A stretch of DNA of 64,000 nucleotides, taken from assembly GCF_025147465.1 (NCBI RefSeq), contig NZ_JALXOZ010000001.1, positions 124,001 through 188,000 of the forward strand, given 5' to 3'. A program made the translations under genes and the position numbers. Below the pieces are notes generated by a model that saw nothing but the letters and a program-made list of their open reading frames with translations, did no database searches and was not told the origin of the DNA. This document shows, piece after piece, positions 51,279-59,359 of this stretch; position 1 is the stretch's first letter; each line of letters starts with the position of its first letter. The stretch comes from Dermabacter sp. p3-SID358 (lineage in GTDB: Bacteria > Actinomycetota > Actinomycetes > Actinomycetales > Dermabacteraceae).

Positions 51279-54025
51279 GCGTATGCCTCCGCATCCGTGT
51301 TCAGTGGCAGTGGGTCGGTCTGGACAGTGACGAGTCGCGTGAGGGGGAGCACCCACACACGCGCGGGATCGCGCAAGCGTTCGGTCAAGCTTTGTGCGAG
51401 AGCGTCTTGGCCGATCACGAACGTCGCGCCGTGCGAAGAGAGCAGTTCGAGCCGTTGCAGAGCCGCATCGTTGGCTTCGAGGAGGTCGGTAAGGGACTCG
51501 ACCACGAAAATTCTCGTGTCGTGTTCACGCACGAGAGCATGGGCGAGTTCTCCACCGCGGCCTTCGCTGTAGAACTCCACGTGGGATTGTGCCGCTCCCG
51601 TTTCGCCCGGCACCTGGCGGTCGTAGGTGAATAACGTGCCTGACGAGGGCTCGAGGCGCGCCGCGAGGAGCGAGAGGACGCTTGCGCGTGCATCCGCGTC
51701 TTCGCTTGCAAGGAGCGTGATAGATCCGGGGTCGATCGCACCCGTGAAGGGACCAAGCGTGCCGCGACCATTCACGCGCGGAATCTCCACGTCGCGAAGC
51801 CGTAGCGCGCTCTGGCCGTGCAGTTCCGTCCACTCGCGGTGTTCAAGCGCGATTCCAAGGCCCTCACCTTCAACGTCGAGGTGGGGGAGGAGCCTGTCAA
51901 GCGAAGCGGGGAAGCGCCACGCGTGATCGCCAAGGAGCGCGAGAACGGCTGGCACGAGAGTCATGCGCACAACGAAGGCATCGACGAAGACGCCGACCGC
52001 GAGCGAGAGCGCGACCGGCTGAATCATGTACATCGAGCCGGGCACGAAGCCTGCAAAGATGAAGATCATGATTGCCGCTGCTGCAATGACAACGGGAGCC
52101 GACGCAGTAAAGCCCTTGATGATGGACTGGCGAGCATCTCGCGTATGCATGTATTCCTCGCGCATGCGTGTGACAAGGAAGACCTCGTAGTCCATCGCGA
52201 GCCCGAAGAGCACGCCGAGCGTCATGATGGGCAAGAACGCGATGACTGGGCCCGTAGCTTTAGCCTGAACGAGGTCAGCGCCCCAACCGTAGGTGAACAC
52301 CATGGAGGTCACACCGAAAGCGGCACCTGCGGAAAGAAGGAATCCGACCGCGGCTTTAAGGGGCACCCAGATGCTTCGGAACACCATTGTGAGAAGCACG
52401 AGAGAAAGCCCCACGACGAAGATTGTGAAGGGGAGAAGTGCCTTGTCGAGACGGTCGGCGATGTCGATCGCGACGGCGGTGGCACCCGTGACCTTGATGT
52501 CCGATATACCAAGGTCCTTCTCCCACTTGGGCGCGTCGTCACGAAGTGTGTCGACGACGTTCTTCGTGAGGTCCGAGGTGGGCCCCTCCGTGGGCCGAAG
52601 GACCACGACGCCCATGTCAGCTCCCATATTGGGCGTGGCGATCTGTACGCTGTCAACGCCGTCGATCGCGAGGACGTCCCTCTTGAGCTCGTCCATGACA
52701 CCGAGCGGGTCTTTCGTGTTAATGATGTCGGCGGTCAACATGATTGTCGCGTTATGGCCAGCGCCGAATTTCTCGGTCACGACGTCATAGGCCTCTCGGC
52801 CGTAAGAGCCTTGGTCTTCCGTTCCCTGATCGGGCAGGGCAAGCTCAAGATCTTTGAAGGGGATCGCGAGAGCCCCAAGTCCCACCGTGACGATAAGGAC
52901 GGTCACGATGGGGAATCGGATAGCTGCGCGAACCCAGCGCTCAAGAAGCGGCGTCCGGGGAGCGTGAGAGGAAGGGGCCGACGCCTGCTTGGCCGATCGC
53001 TGACGCTGGCGTTTTGGGCGGATTTTCTCGCCGAACAGCCCAAGGATTGCGGGCAGGAGAGTGAGGGCCGCGAGAACGTTGCACGCCACAGCGATCGCCG
53101 ACACGACGCCCATAACGGTGATGAAGGGGATCCCCGTGATGAAGAGCCCCACGAGGGCGATGACGACAGTGAGACCCGCGAAAATCACGGCGCTTCCACT
53201 CGTGGCCGTGGCCCGTGCGATGGATTCGTAAGGGTCGAGGCCGCTTCGTAGTTGATCAAGGTGCCGCGAGACGATGAAAAGCGAGTAATCGATACCTACT
53301 GCGAGACCGAGCATAAGGGCGAGGGTTGGGGTTGCCGAGGAGATGGTGAAGATGCTCGTGCCCATGAACATCACGATCATCGAGACGATAATTCCCGTGA
53401 TGGCGGTGACGATCGGGATGAATGCCGAACGGAAGGCGCGAAAGACGATGCTGAGCACGATCAACGCGGCGATCACCCCGAGCACCTCCATGATGCTCAT
53501 GCCCATCTCTGGGGTCATGGTCACCTGGCCTCCGATGTAGGCGTGGAGACCGTTGTGTGCGTCGGTGGTCGAATCAACGATGTCGGTAAGCCCTTTGAGG
53601 GTTTCTTGAGGAACAGCGCCGAGTTCTGGGTCGAGCTGGATGTTCGCGATGATCGCGCTTCCATCTTCACTCTTTTCCCCCGCCATGTTTTCATCGAAGG
53701 GGTTTGTCGCGCTTTCGACTCCCTTGACGTCGCGAGCGCGATCCATGGCCTTCACGATTTCTGATTCATGAGCGGCAATGGGGGAGCCGTCTTCGCTCAC
53801 GAAGATCATCTGGCCGCCGGTGCCACCTAGCTGAGGGAAACGCGTCGCGAGGGAGTCGATGCCCTCCTGAGACTCGGTTCCGGGGATGCTGAAGGCGTCG
53901 TCTAGGCCTTTGCCGAGAGTGAGCGCGCCGGCTGCGGCGAGGATGATGATCGCGAGCCACGTGCCGATGACTTTCCAGGGTGAGCGCGCGGCATTGAGGC
54001 CGAGACGGTACAGGGTCGATGACAC
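51275..54025 (-). CDS. MMPL family transporter with degenerate ABC ATPase-like tail
   Basis: A 916-aa RND-superfamily exporter. Two MMPL halves each have a first helix, an outer domain and five further helices; TPTLALMLGLAVGIDYSLFIVSRH and PIMTLGVLFGLAMDYEVFLVTRM are the two signature segments with proton-relay aspartates. After the last helix comes a soluble domain of about 195 residues. It aligns with an ABC nucleotide-binding domain, but its P-loop reads SEDADARAS instead of GxxGxGKST, and Walker B reads RIFVVESLTDL. Start GTG 54025 has GAGGAG five bases upstream. It probably exports lipids or amphiphilic compounds. TetR regulator divergent. Confidence 0.93.
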   Translation of the reverse strand: MSSTLYRLGLNAARSPWKVIGTWLAIIILAAAGALTLGKGLDDAFSIPGTESQEGIDSLATRFPQLGGTGGQMIFVSEDGSPIAAHESEIVKAMDRARDVKGVESATNPFDENMAGEKSEDGSAIIANIQLDPELGAVPQETLKGLTDIVDSTTDAHNGLHAYIGGQVTMTPEMGMSIMEVLGVIAALIVLSIVFRAFRSAFIPIVTAITGIIVSMIVMFMGTSIFTISSATPTLALMLGLAVGIDYSLFIVSRHLDQLRSGLDPYESIARATATSGSAVIFAGLTVVIALVGLFITGIPFITVMGVVSAIAVACNVLAALTLLPAILGLFGEKIRPKRQRQRSAKQASAPSSHAPRTPLLERWVRAAIRFPIVTVLIVTVGLGALAIPFKDLELALPDQGTEDQGSYGREAYDVVTEKFGAGHNATIMLTADIINTKDPLGVMDELKRDVLAIDGVDSVQIATPNMGADMGVVVLRPTEGPTSDLTKNVVDTLRDDAPKWEKDLGISDIKVTGATAVAIDIADRLDKALLPFTIFVVGLSLVLLTMVFRSIWVPLKAAVGFLLSAGAAFGVTSMVFTYGWGADLVQAKATGPVIAFLPIMTLGVLFGLAMDYEVFLVTRMREEYMHTRDARQSIIKGFTASAPVVIAAAAIMIFIFAGFVPGSMYMIQPVALSLAVGVFVDAFVVRMTLVPAVLALLGDHAWRFPASLDRLLPHLDVEGEGLGIALEHREWTELHGQSALRLRDVEIPRVNGRGTLGPFTGAIDPGSITLLASEDADARASVLSLLAARLEPSSGTLFTYDRQVPGETGAAQSHVEFYSEGRGGELAHALVREHDTRIFVVESLTDLLEANDAALQRLELLSSHGATFVIGQDALAQSLTERLRDPARVWVLPLTRLVTVQTDPLPLNTDAEAYA

Positions 54026-54065
54026 GAATGCTCCTCGCTACTCTCGAGACACTGAATACACTTTC

Positions 54066-54081
54066 GTATCGAGTTCGATAC
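54066..54081. promoter_or_regulatory. Palindromic operator for the TetR regulator
   Basis: GTATCGA-GT-TCGATAC is a 16-bp inverted repeat with 7-bp arms and a 2-bp spacer. It lies midway in the 100-bp gap between the MMPL gene and tetR. AT-rich -10-like sequence (TAAGATATAT) lies immediately to its right, so binding could repress both directions. Confidence 0.75.
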
Positions 54082-54125
54082 TAAGATATATCGAGCAATC
54101 CCGTAAAGCGACCAGGAGCTGCATT

Positions 54126-54791
54126 GTGAACATCACAGCAACCGAGAGTGCGCAGCAGGCGCGTTCCAAGGAGAACACCCGCCGAAGGCTCATCGAAGCC
54201 TCAATCGAGGTCTTCACACAAAAAGGAGTCGAAGGCGCCACGGTCGATGACCTCACCCGGGCTGCAGGCTTTACGCGCGGCGCCTTCTATTCAAACTTTT
54301 CTTCGAAAGACGAGGTCTTTTGGGAGGCGTTCACCGAGGTCACCACGAGGGCACTCGAAGCGACGCAACCATTCCCGAATGCTGACGCTGAGGAGAGCGA
54401 GGCTCATACTTCGGTGGACGAAGCTGATCTTCTCGAATCGCTCGAGCAACTGAGGCCACTGGGGCTCGCGTGGTACCTCATGCACACCGAAGCTGTGTCA
54501 ATTTCGCTTCAAAACAGCGACGCGCGCACGAACCTCGGGCGCGAACGCGACCGGCTCATTGCTGGAATCGCTCAGATTTTCGAGGAACTCGCGGCGCGGT
54601 ATCCGTTCACCCTCACCGTTCCGGCGGAAACCATCGCGGAAACACTTCTCGGGGTGTACCTCAATCGCATGGTCGCCGAGCTCGCCACGGGGGAGAGGCT
54701 CGAAGAGGACACCTCCCGCATCCTTGAAGCAATCCTCGACGCTTTCATCGAAGGCTGTGACGATCAGAGCACTGATAGACCCTGGAAATAG
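54126..54791 (+). CDS. TetR/AcrR family transcriptional regulator
   Basis: A 221-aa repressor. The N-terminal helix-turn-helix is RRRLIEASIEVFTQKGVEGATVDDLTRAAGFTRGAFYSNFSSKDEVFW, a strong TetR match. The rest is a helical ligand-binding domain with no recognisable effector. GTG 54126 follows AGGAG by seven bases. It is divergent from the MMPL-YhgE operon and is inferred to repress it through the 16-bp palindrome between them. Its inducer may be a substrate of the exporter. Confidence 0.92.
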   Translation: MNITATESAQQARSKENTRRRLIEASIEVFTQKGVEGATVDDLTRAAGFTRGAFYSNFSSKDEVFWEAFTEVTTRALEATQPFPNADAEESEAHTSVDEADLLESLEQLRPLGLAWYLMHTEAVSISLQNSDARTNLGRERDRLIAGIAQIFEELAARYPFTLTVPAETIAETLLGVYLNRMVAELATGERLEEDTSRILEAILDAFIEGCDDQSTDRPWK

Positions 54792-54811
54792 TGCGATGGG
54801 TGGAGCTTTTC

Positions 54812-54823
54812 TAAAGTGGTTCC
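54812..54823 (+). promoter_or_regulatory. -10 box of leaderless promoter for YhhQ-like gene
   Basis: TAAAGT (54812-54817) is followed by GGTTCC and ATG at 54824, with no ribosome site in between. The box lies just after the tetR stop, so this gene can be transcribed on its own. Confidence 0.6.
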
Positions 54824-55555
54824 ATGACCAAGAGCACAAGTGATCCACAGGCGAGCCCTGCACGTGGCAAGGCAGTCTACGCAACGCGAGGCAACTCCCA
54901 CTACGACGTGTTGAGCGCGCTCATGGCCGTCGTGGTCGTAATTTCCGGCATCGGCGCTGCAAAAGGCGTCACAATCGGGTTCGTCATCACCGACGCGGCG
55001 TTCTTTCTATTCCCGCTCGCCTACATCCTCGGCGACATCATTACGGAACTTTACGGACCGGGGGCGGCACGTCGGGCAATCCTCACGTCCTTCGCTCTCA
55101 ATACTTTCGCGGTACTCTGCTATGCCATCATCATTTGGCTTCCGGGCTTCAATGACGACTACGGAATCGCAAAACAAGGCGCGCTCGAGCTTGCGATCGG
55201 CCCCGTGTGGCAAATTGTTCTCGCATCCCTGTGCGGCTTCCTTGCGGGCCAAACGCTCAATTCCTTCATCGTGAGTCGGATGAAGCGCCGCACCGGTGAG
55301 CCCGGCGTTATCGCGAGGCTCTTCACCTCGAGCGGCTCGGGAGAACTCGTGGACACGATCATCTTCTGCACAATCGCAGCGCCGGTTCTCGGCATCACAA
55401 CCTTTGGCCAGTGGCTCAACTACACGGGTTTCGGTTTCCTCTACAAGGTCATCGTTCAGTACCTCGCGATTCCTGTAACCGCTCTCGTCATCACAAAGCT
55501 CAAGAAAGCGGAACCGAGCTACCAGGAAGCGCTTTCTCGATCCCGGATTGCCTAG
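54824..55555 (+). CDS. Queuosine precursor transporter (YhhQ/VUT family)
   Basis: A 243-aa membrane protein with about six helices. Family hallmarks are AKGVTIGFVITDAAFFLFPLAYILGDIITELYGPGAARRAI and the C-terminal GELVDTIIFCTIAAPVLGI. E. coli YhhQ imports queuine precursors (preQ0/preQ1) used for the wobble base of tRNAs for His, Tyr, Asn and Asp. No tgt or queA gene is in the window, so whether the cell salvages a precursor cannot be told. The family name VUT recalls an older vitamin-uptake proposal. No preQ1 riboswitch fits, since the transcript seems leaderless. Confidence 0.9.
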   Translation: MTKSTSDPQASPARGKAVYATRGNSHYDVLSALMAVVVVISGIGAAKGVTIGFVITDAAFFLFPLAYILGDIITELYGPGAARRAILTSFALNTFAVLCYAIIIWLPGFNDDYGIAKQGALELAIGPVWQIVLASLCGFLAGQTLNSFIVSRMKRRTGEPGVIARLFTSSGSGELVDTIIFCTIAAPVLGITTFGQWLNYTGFGFLYKVIVQYLAIPVTALVITKLKKAEPSYQEALSRSRIA

Positions 55556-55795
55556 TCCCGGTTTACATAGAAATTGTGGGGGTTTGCCAACCTGCCATCA
55601 CCGTGCGTGAGGAGCCGAAACCGCCATCATTTATGAGGAAGTCCTATCCGCACAGCCCACAGCCGTAACGCCGATAATGTACGTTATGTAAAGTCAAAGC
55701 GAAGGGCGGCGCTCCGCGGAGGTCCGACGGTTGATGAGTCACCGACGGACCCCTTCCCTGCCCGCGAATGCCGACCAATACTCGTGGTGCGGTAC
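55556..55795. other. Intergenic stretch between YhhQ-like gene and trhO
   Basis: 240 bases between two genes whose 3' ends face each other. GGTCCG-A-CGGT (55721-55731) and ACCG-A-CGGACC (55741-55751) form a hairpin with one A-A mismatch, possibly a terminator in either direction. ATAATGTACGTTAT (55674-55687) is a near-perfect palindrome. No coding sequence was recognised. Confidence 0.5.
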
Positions 55796-56677
55796 TCACT
55801 CTCCGCATTCTCCGCACGCGAGCGCGAGCTCGTCTTTCGTACATTCATCGCACCGCAAGAATTGCTTGCGGCATGCGGGATTGATGCAATTGACGTAGAT
55901 CGGCGTTCTTCGACCGCACGCGACACATGTACCGAGCGACTCGGCTCCGTCACCAAACTCCATGTGCATGCGACCGTCGAAGACATATAGCGACCCGTCC
56001 CACAGGCCGTCATTGCCGTACTTTTCCCCGTAGCGAACGATGCCACCATCGAGTTGGTACACCTCTGTGAAGCCACGGTTCTTCATGAGGACGCTGAGCA
56101 CCTCGCAGCGAATGCCACCCGTACAGTACGTCACCACGGGCCGATCCTTGAGATCGTCATACATGCCCGAATCAAGCTCACCGATAAAATCCCTCGTCGT
56201 TTCTGTCTCGGGCACAACCGCGCCCCGGAAACGACCGATCTCCGCCTCCATGCGGTTGCGCCCGTCGAAAAACACGACGTCGTCGCCGCGCGATTCGACG
56301 AGGGCATGGAGTTCTTCGGGGGAAAGGTGCACTCCCCCGCCAATCACGCCTTCGGAACCGACCTTGATCTCCTCGGGAACAGTGAAGGTCACGAGTTCAT
56401 CGCGAACCTTGACGGAGAGTTTCGGGAAATCCTCCCCCGTGCCGTCGGACCACTTGATGTCGGCACCGTGGAACGGGGCATAGCCCCTCGTGCGCTTGAC
56501 GTACTGCTTGACGGCGTTGATCTCGCCCCCGACCGTCGCGTTAATGCCATCTTTCGACACGATCACTCGACCTTTGAGGCCAAGCGAGTCGGCGAGGGCG
56601 AATTGCCAGAGTTTCACTGCCTCCGGATCGGCGAGCGGAGTGAAAACATAGAAGAGAACAATTTTGTGAACGGCCAC
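55796..56677 (-). CDS. trhO: tRNA uridine(34) hydroxylase, rhodanese type
   Basis: Oxygen-dependent hydroxylase that makes 5-hydroxyuridine at the tRNA wobble position. The 293-aa protein has an N-terminal acylphosphatase-like domain ([17 protein letters not shown]). A rhodanese domain carries the active cysteine in [12 protein letters not shown]. The cysteine-rich tail ([32 protein letters not shown]) probably binds zinc. GTG 56677 is six bases from TAGACT (plus 56684-56689), a likely leaderless start. Divergent from the second PAC2 gene. Confidence 0.93.
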   Translation of the reverse strand: MAVHKIVLFYVFTPLADPEAVKLWQFALADSLGLKGRVIVSKDGINATVGGEINAVKQYVKRTRGYAPFHGADIKWSDGTGEDFPKLSVKVRDELVTFTVPEEIKVGSEGVIGGGVHLSPEELHALVESRGDDVVFFDGRNRMEAEIGRFRGAVVPETETTRDFIGELDSGMYDDLKDRPVVTYCTGGIRCEVLSVLMKNRGFTEVYQLDGGIVRYGEKYGNDGLWDGSLYVFDGRMHMEFGDGAESLGTCVACGRRTPIYVNCINPACRKQFLRCDECTKDELALACGECGE

Positions 56678-56761
56678 GTCACAAGTCTAATCACCCGAGG
56701 AATAACTCGAGAAGGGCCCGGCGTTCAAGGAATCATCGGCCGTGCACACTAGGAGGTTTTC

Positions 56762-57718
56762 GTGCTCGATCCCACTACGCTCTTCAGCTATGAGCGCGAC
56801 GTCGACTCGCGTTCACTTCGCGCGAGCACGCTCGTCATCACCCTCGGCTCCTTTGTTGATTCCGGGCGTGTCCAGGAAAAGCTCGATGAGTTCATCACCG
56901 GGAACTACCCAAATCGGCTCGTGGGAACCTTCGATTCCGATCAGGTCATTGACTACACCGCAGTACGGCCGCCGATTTCCCTCGAGCAAGATCACCTCAC
57001 TGGATACTCCTCCCCCGCACTCACCCTTCGCGAAGTCACCCCTGAAAGCGAAAAGCCATTTTTACTCCTCAGCGGGCCAGAGCCGAACTTTCAATGGGAG
57101 CGCGTCGCACACGCCGTTCGCATTATCGTCGAGCAACTTGGCGTGACGCGGACTCTCGTCGCCACGAGCTTCCCCGGCGCAACGCCTCATACGCGGCCCG
57201 TGGCCGTGAGCCGCTATGCGGGCGACCCTAAGGATTTGGTTCTCGCAAGTCCGTTCCCGGGCACCATTGAAATGCGTGCTTCCTTCCCCGCGCTGCTCAT
57301 GGTGCGCATGGCTGAGGCCGGCCACCCCATTATCGGCCTTGCCGCACACGTGCCCTCCTACGCGCATGAAGTTGAGTACTATCCGGCCCTCCCCGCTCTT
57401 TTCACTGCCCTCGATATCGAGGGAGGGCCGGCTTTGACGCCGACGAAAGCTCTCGAAGAAAAGATCGCGGAAGTGCGTGAGGCGCTAGACCAAAGCGCAG
57501 CAGAAAATGAGCAGCTCTCCTCTCTCATCAAGGGATTCGAGGAAAACTATTCACGTATGGACGGGATGGTGCAGCACCTCTCCCCCGGAACGGACACTCC
57601 CCTGCCAGGCGCCGAAAACCTTACCGATGAAGTCGAAGATTTCCTCAAGGAAATGGTGGATGAGCCAAAAGACACGGACGACGAGTCCGATGACCACGGC
57701 CAGGATTCGGTAGGCTAA
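56762..57718 (+). CDS. PAC2 family protein (second)
   Basis: A 318-aa PAC2-superfamily protein, only distantly similar to the one at 3167. LVITLGSFVDSGRVQEKLDEFI starts the domain. FLLLSGPEPNFQWERVAHAV and LVATSFPGATPHTRPVAVS match the family core. A C-terminal extension from about residue 225 is predicted as a coiled coil (KALEEKIAEVREALDQSAAENEQLSSLIKGFEE) followed by an acidic tail. AGGAGG five bases before GTG 56762 supports the start. Four bases separate it from parA. Its role is unknown; a proteasome-assembly role is inferred from the name family only. Confidence 0.9.
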   Translation: MLDPTTLFSYERDVDSRSLRASTLVITLGSFVDSGRVQEKLDEFITGNYPNRLVGTFDSDQVIDYTAVRPPISLEQDHLTGYSSPALTLREVTPESEKPFLLLSGPEPNFQWERVAHAVRIIVEQLGVTRTLVATSFPGATPHTRPVAVSRYAGDPKDLVLASPFPGTIEMRASFPALLMVRMAEAGHPIIGLAAHVPSYAHEVEYYPALPALFTALDIEGGPALTPTKALEEKIAEVREALDQSAAENEQLSSLIKGFEENYSRMDGMVQHLSPGTDTPLPGAENLTDEVEDFLKEMVDEPKDTDDESDDHGQDSVG

Positions 57719-57722
57719 CTTC
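57711..57722 (+). promoter_or_regulatory. -10 box of leaderless promoter for parA-like gene
   Basis: TAGGCT (57711-57716) then AACTTC and GTG at 57723. The box overlaps the end and stop codon of the PAC2 gene, so parA may have both a read-through and its own leaderless transcript. Confidence 0.55.
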
Positions 57723-58532
57723 GTGTTTGTCGTCAGCGTTTACTCTCTCAAAGGCGGCGTCGGGAAGACCTCCGTCACCCTCGGCCTCGCATCAGCAGCC
57801 CTCAACCAAGGCGTGAACGCCCTCGTTCTCGATCTCGATCCGCAGGGGGACACGACTCTCGGGCTCCTCGGGCACCCCGGTAGCGAACCGGATATCGCTG
57901 AAGTGATCGCGTCGGCGCGCACCGAAACGGTTGATCGGGCAATCGTGCAGACCCCCTGGACGAAACGTGAGCAGAGCGGCTCCCGCGTTTCCAGTCATCT
58001 CGATATCATCCCAGGCAGCCACCGCTCTTCTCGACTCGATTCCCCAGCCCTCGCCAGGCGCGGTGTTCGTCGCCTAAGGGAAGCACTCAACCGTCGCTCC
58101 TTCCACTACGACGTCGTATTCATTGACTGCCCGCCGTCGCTCAATGGCCTTACCCAGATGGCCCTTTCGGCATCGGATCGCTCAATCGTCGTCTCCGAAC
58201 CCGGGTTTTTCGCGGTCTCGGCCGCCGACAGGGCACTCAAGCTTGCCGAGGAGCTCCACGAAAGCGGCATTGCCCCACGACTGCAGCCGCTAGGGATCCT
58301 CGTGAACCGATACCGTCCGCGCAGCGTCGAGCACCAGTTCCGACTCAACGAATTGCGAGAACTTTTCGGTGACCGTGTTCTCGAGCCCGTTCTCGAAGAG
58401 CGCGTGGGTCTTCAGCAAGCGCAGGGCGGTGCGATCCCGCTGCACGAGTATGAAGGCTCGAGCGCGAAGCAGCTTACGCAGGACTTCGATCGCTTGCTCG
58501 CCACGATCATGGACTCTCGACAGAACTCTTAG
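57723..58532 (+). CDS. ParA family ATPase
   Basis: A 269-aa deviant Walker ATPase. The P-loop is SLKGGVGKTS with the signature lysine. Further motifs are LVLDLDPQGDTTLGLLG and VVFIDCPPSLNGLT. It lacks an N-terminal DNA-binding extension. No parB is adjacent, so it is probably not the chromosome-segregation ParA but an orphan that positions other cargo. It sits next to ftsR-like merR and garA, a neighbourhood seen in other Micrococcales. It starts with GTG behind a TAGGCT box. Confidence 0.9.
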   Translation: MFVVSVYSLKGGVGKTSVTLGLASAALNQGVNALVLDLDPQGDTTLGLLGHPGSEPDIAEVIASARTETVDRAIVQTPWTKREQSGSRVSSHLDIIPGSHRSSRLDSPALARRGVRRLREALNRRSFHYDVVFIDCPPSLNGLTQMALSASDRSIVVSEPGFFAVSAADRALKLAEELHESGIAPRLQPLGILVNRYRPRSVEHQFRLNELRELFGDRVLEPVLEERVGLQQAQGGAIPLHEYEGSSAKQLTQDFDRLLATIMDSRQNS

Positions 58533-58653
58533 GCCTCAGGCATCAGGGCCTTAAAAGCCGTCGCCCCTTCCGCGTGCCAAAATTCCGACACGGCCTGCGG
58601 CAAGGGGCGCGATATTGACGAAGAAGAGTTGACTGAAGACCGAAAATGGCTTG

Positions 58654-59235
58654 TCAGCTGGCCTTGCGTGCGCGACGCGCGGCGAGCTCGTCGCGGAGAG
58701 CTTCGGCAGCATCATGCTGCGGATCAACGCTCGGCAGAATTGCGAGCTCGGTTTCAACTTCACGAGCTACGCGGCCCACGGCAATCCCGAAAACCCCCTG
58801 GCCCCCCGAAACGAGATCGAAGACATCCTCGGCGCTCGTGCATTCGTAAACCGAGGCGCCATCGCTCATGAGGGTGATTTGGGCGAGATCCTCTACCCCG
58901 CGTGCACGCATTGCTTCAACTGCGACACGGATTTGCTGGAGCGAAACACCAGTGTCGAGGAGGCGCTTGACGACCTTGAGCACGAGGATGTCGCGGAACC
59001 CGTAAAGGCGCTGCGAGCCAGATCCGGTAGCGGAGCGCACACTAGGTTCAACTAGGCCCGTGCGAGCCCAGTAGTCGAGCTGACGATAGGTAATGCCTGC
59101 AGCCTTGCACGCGGCCGGGCCACGATAGCCGAGCTCGCCGGGGGTGTCGACGAGGTCGTCGAAAAGAACTCCCTGCGCCTCGGTCGCCGGAACGGTGCTC
59201 TGCGCACCATAGGTGCTGCTGTCGCGCTTGCTCAC
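58654..59235 (-). CDS. MerR family regulator (FtsR-like)
   Basis: A 193-aa regulator. The DNA-binding domain is GYRGPAACKAAGITYRQLDYWARTGLVEPSVRSATGSGSQRLYGFRDILVLKVVKRLLDTGVSLQQI in outline, with the YRQLDYWARTGLV recognition region. It matches mycobacterial Rv1828 and the corynebacterial FtsR, an activator of ftsZ and cell division; these lie beside garA as here. GTG 59235 is preceded by GGAGG at five bases. No effector-binding cysteines of metal-sensing MerR proteins are present. The 121-bp gap after parA has a loose inverted repeat (58562-58609) but no clear terminator. Confidence 0.9.
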   Translation of the reverse strand: MSKRDSSTYGAQSTVPATEAQGVLFDDLVDTPGELGYRGPAACKAAGITYRQLDYWARTGLVEPSVRSATGSGSQRLYGFRDILVLKVVKRLLDTGVSLQQIRVAVEAMRARGVEDLAQITLMSDGASVYECTSAEDVFDLVSGGQGVFGIAVGRVAREVETELAILPSVDPQHDAAEALRDELAARRARKAS

Positions 59236-59359
59236 GTGTGCCTCCAGATGGACTTTCGTGTCGGGGAAGGGGGAAAGCCTCGACGACAGAATACCCATCA
59301 GGGCGCATATCCGGGATTAAACGCGCCGAAATGTGGCGAGAATTTTTTCGTGTCGCGCC

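Noticed and set aside
51818..53251. A 477-codon open plus-strand frame
   Set aside because: Antisense to the MMPL transporter; extremely rich in Asp, Glu, His and Arg, as expected of the complement of membrane-protein codons.
58562..58609. Inverted repeat CGCCCCTT/AAGGGGCG between parA and merR
   Set aside because: The 32-nt loop and absence of a good T-run make it a weak terminator candidate, so it is not listed as a feature.
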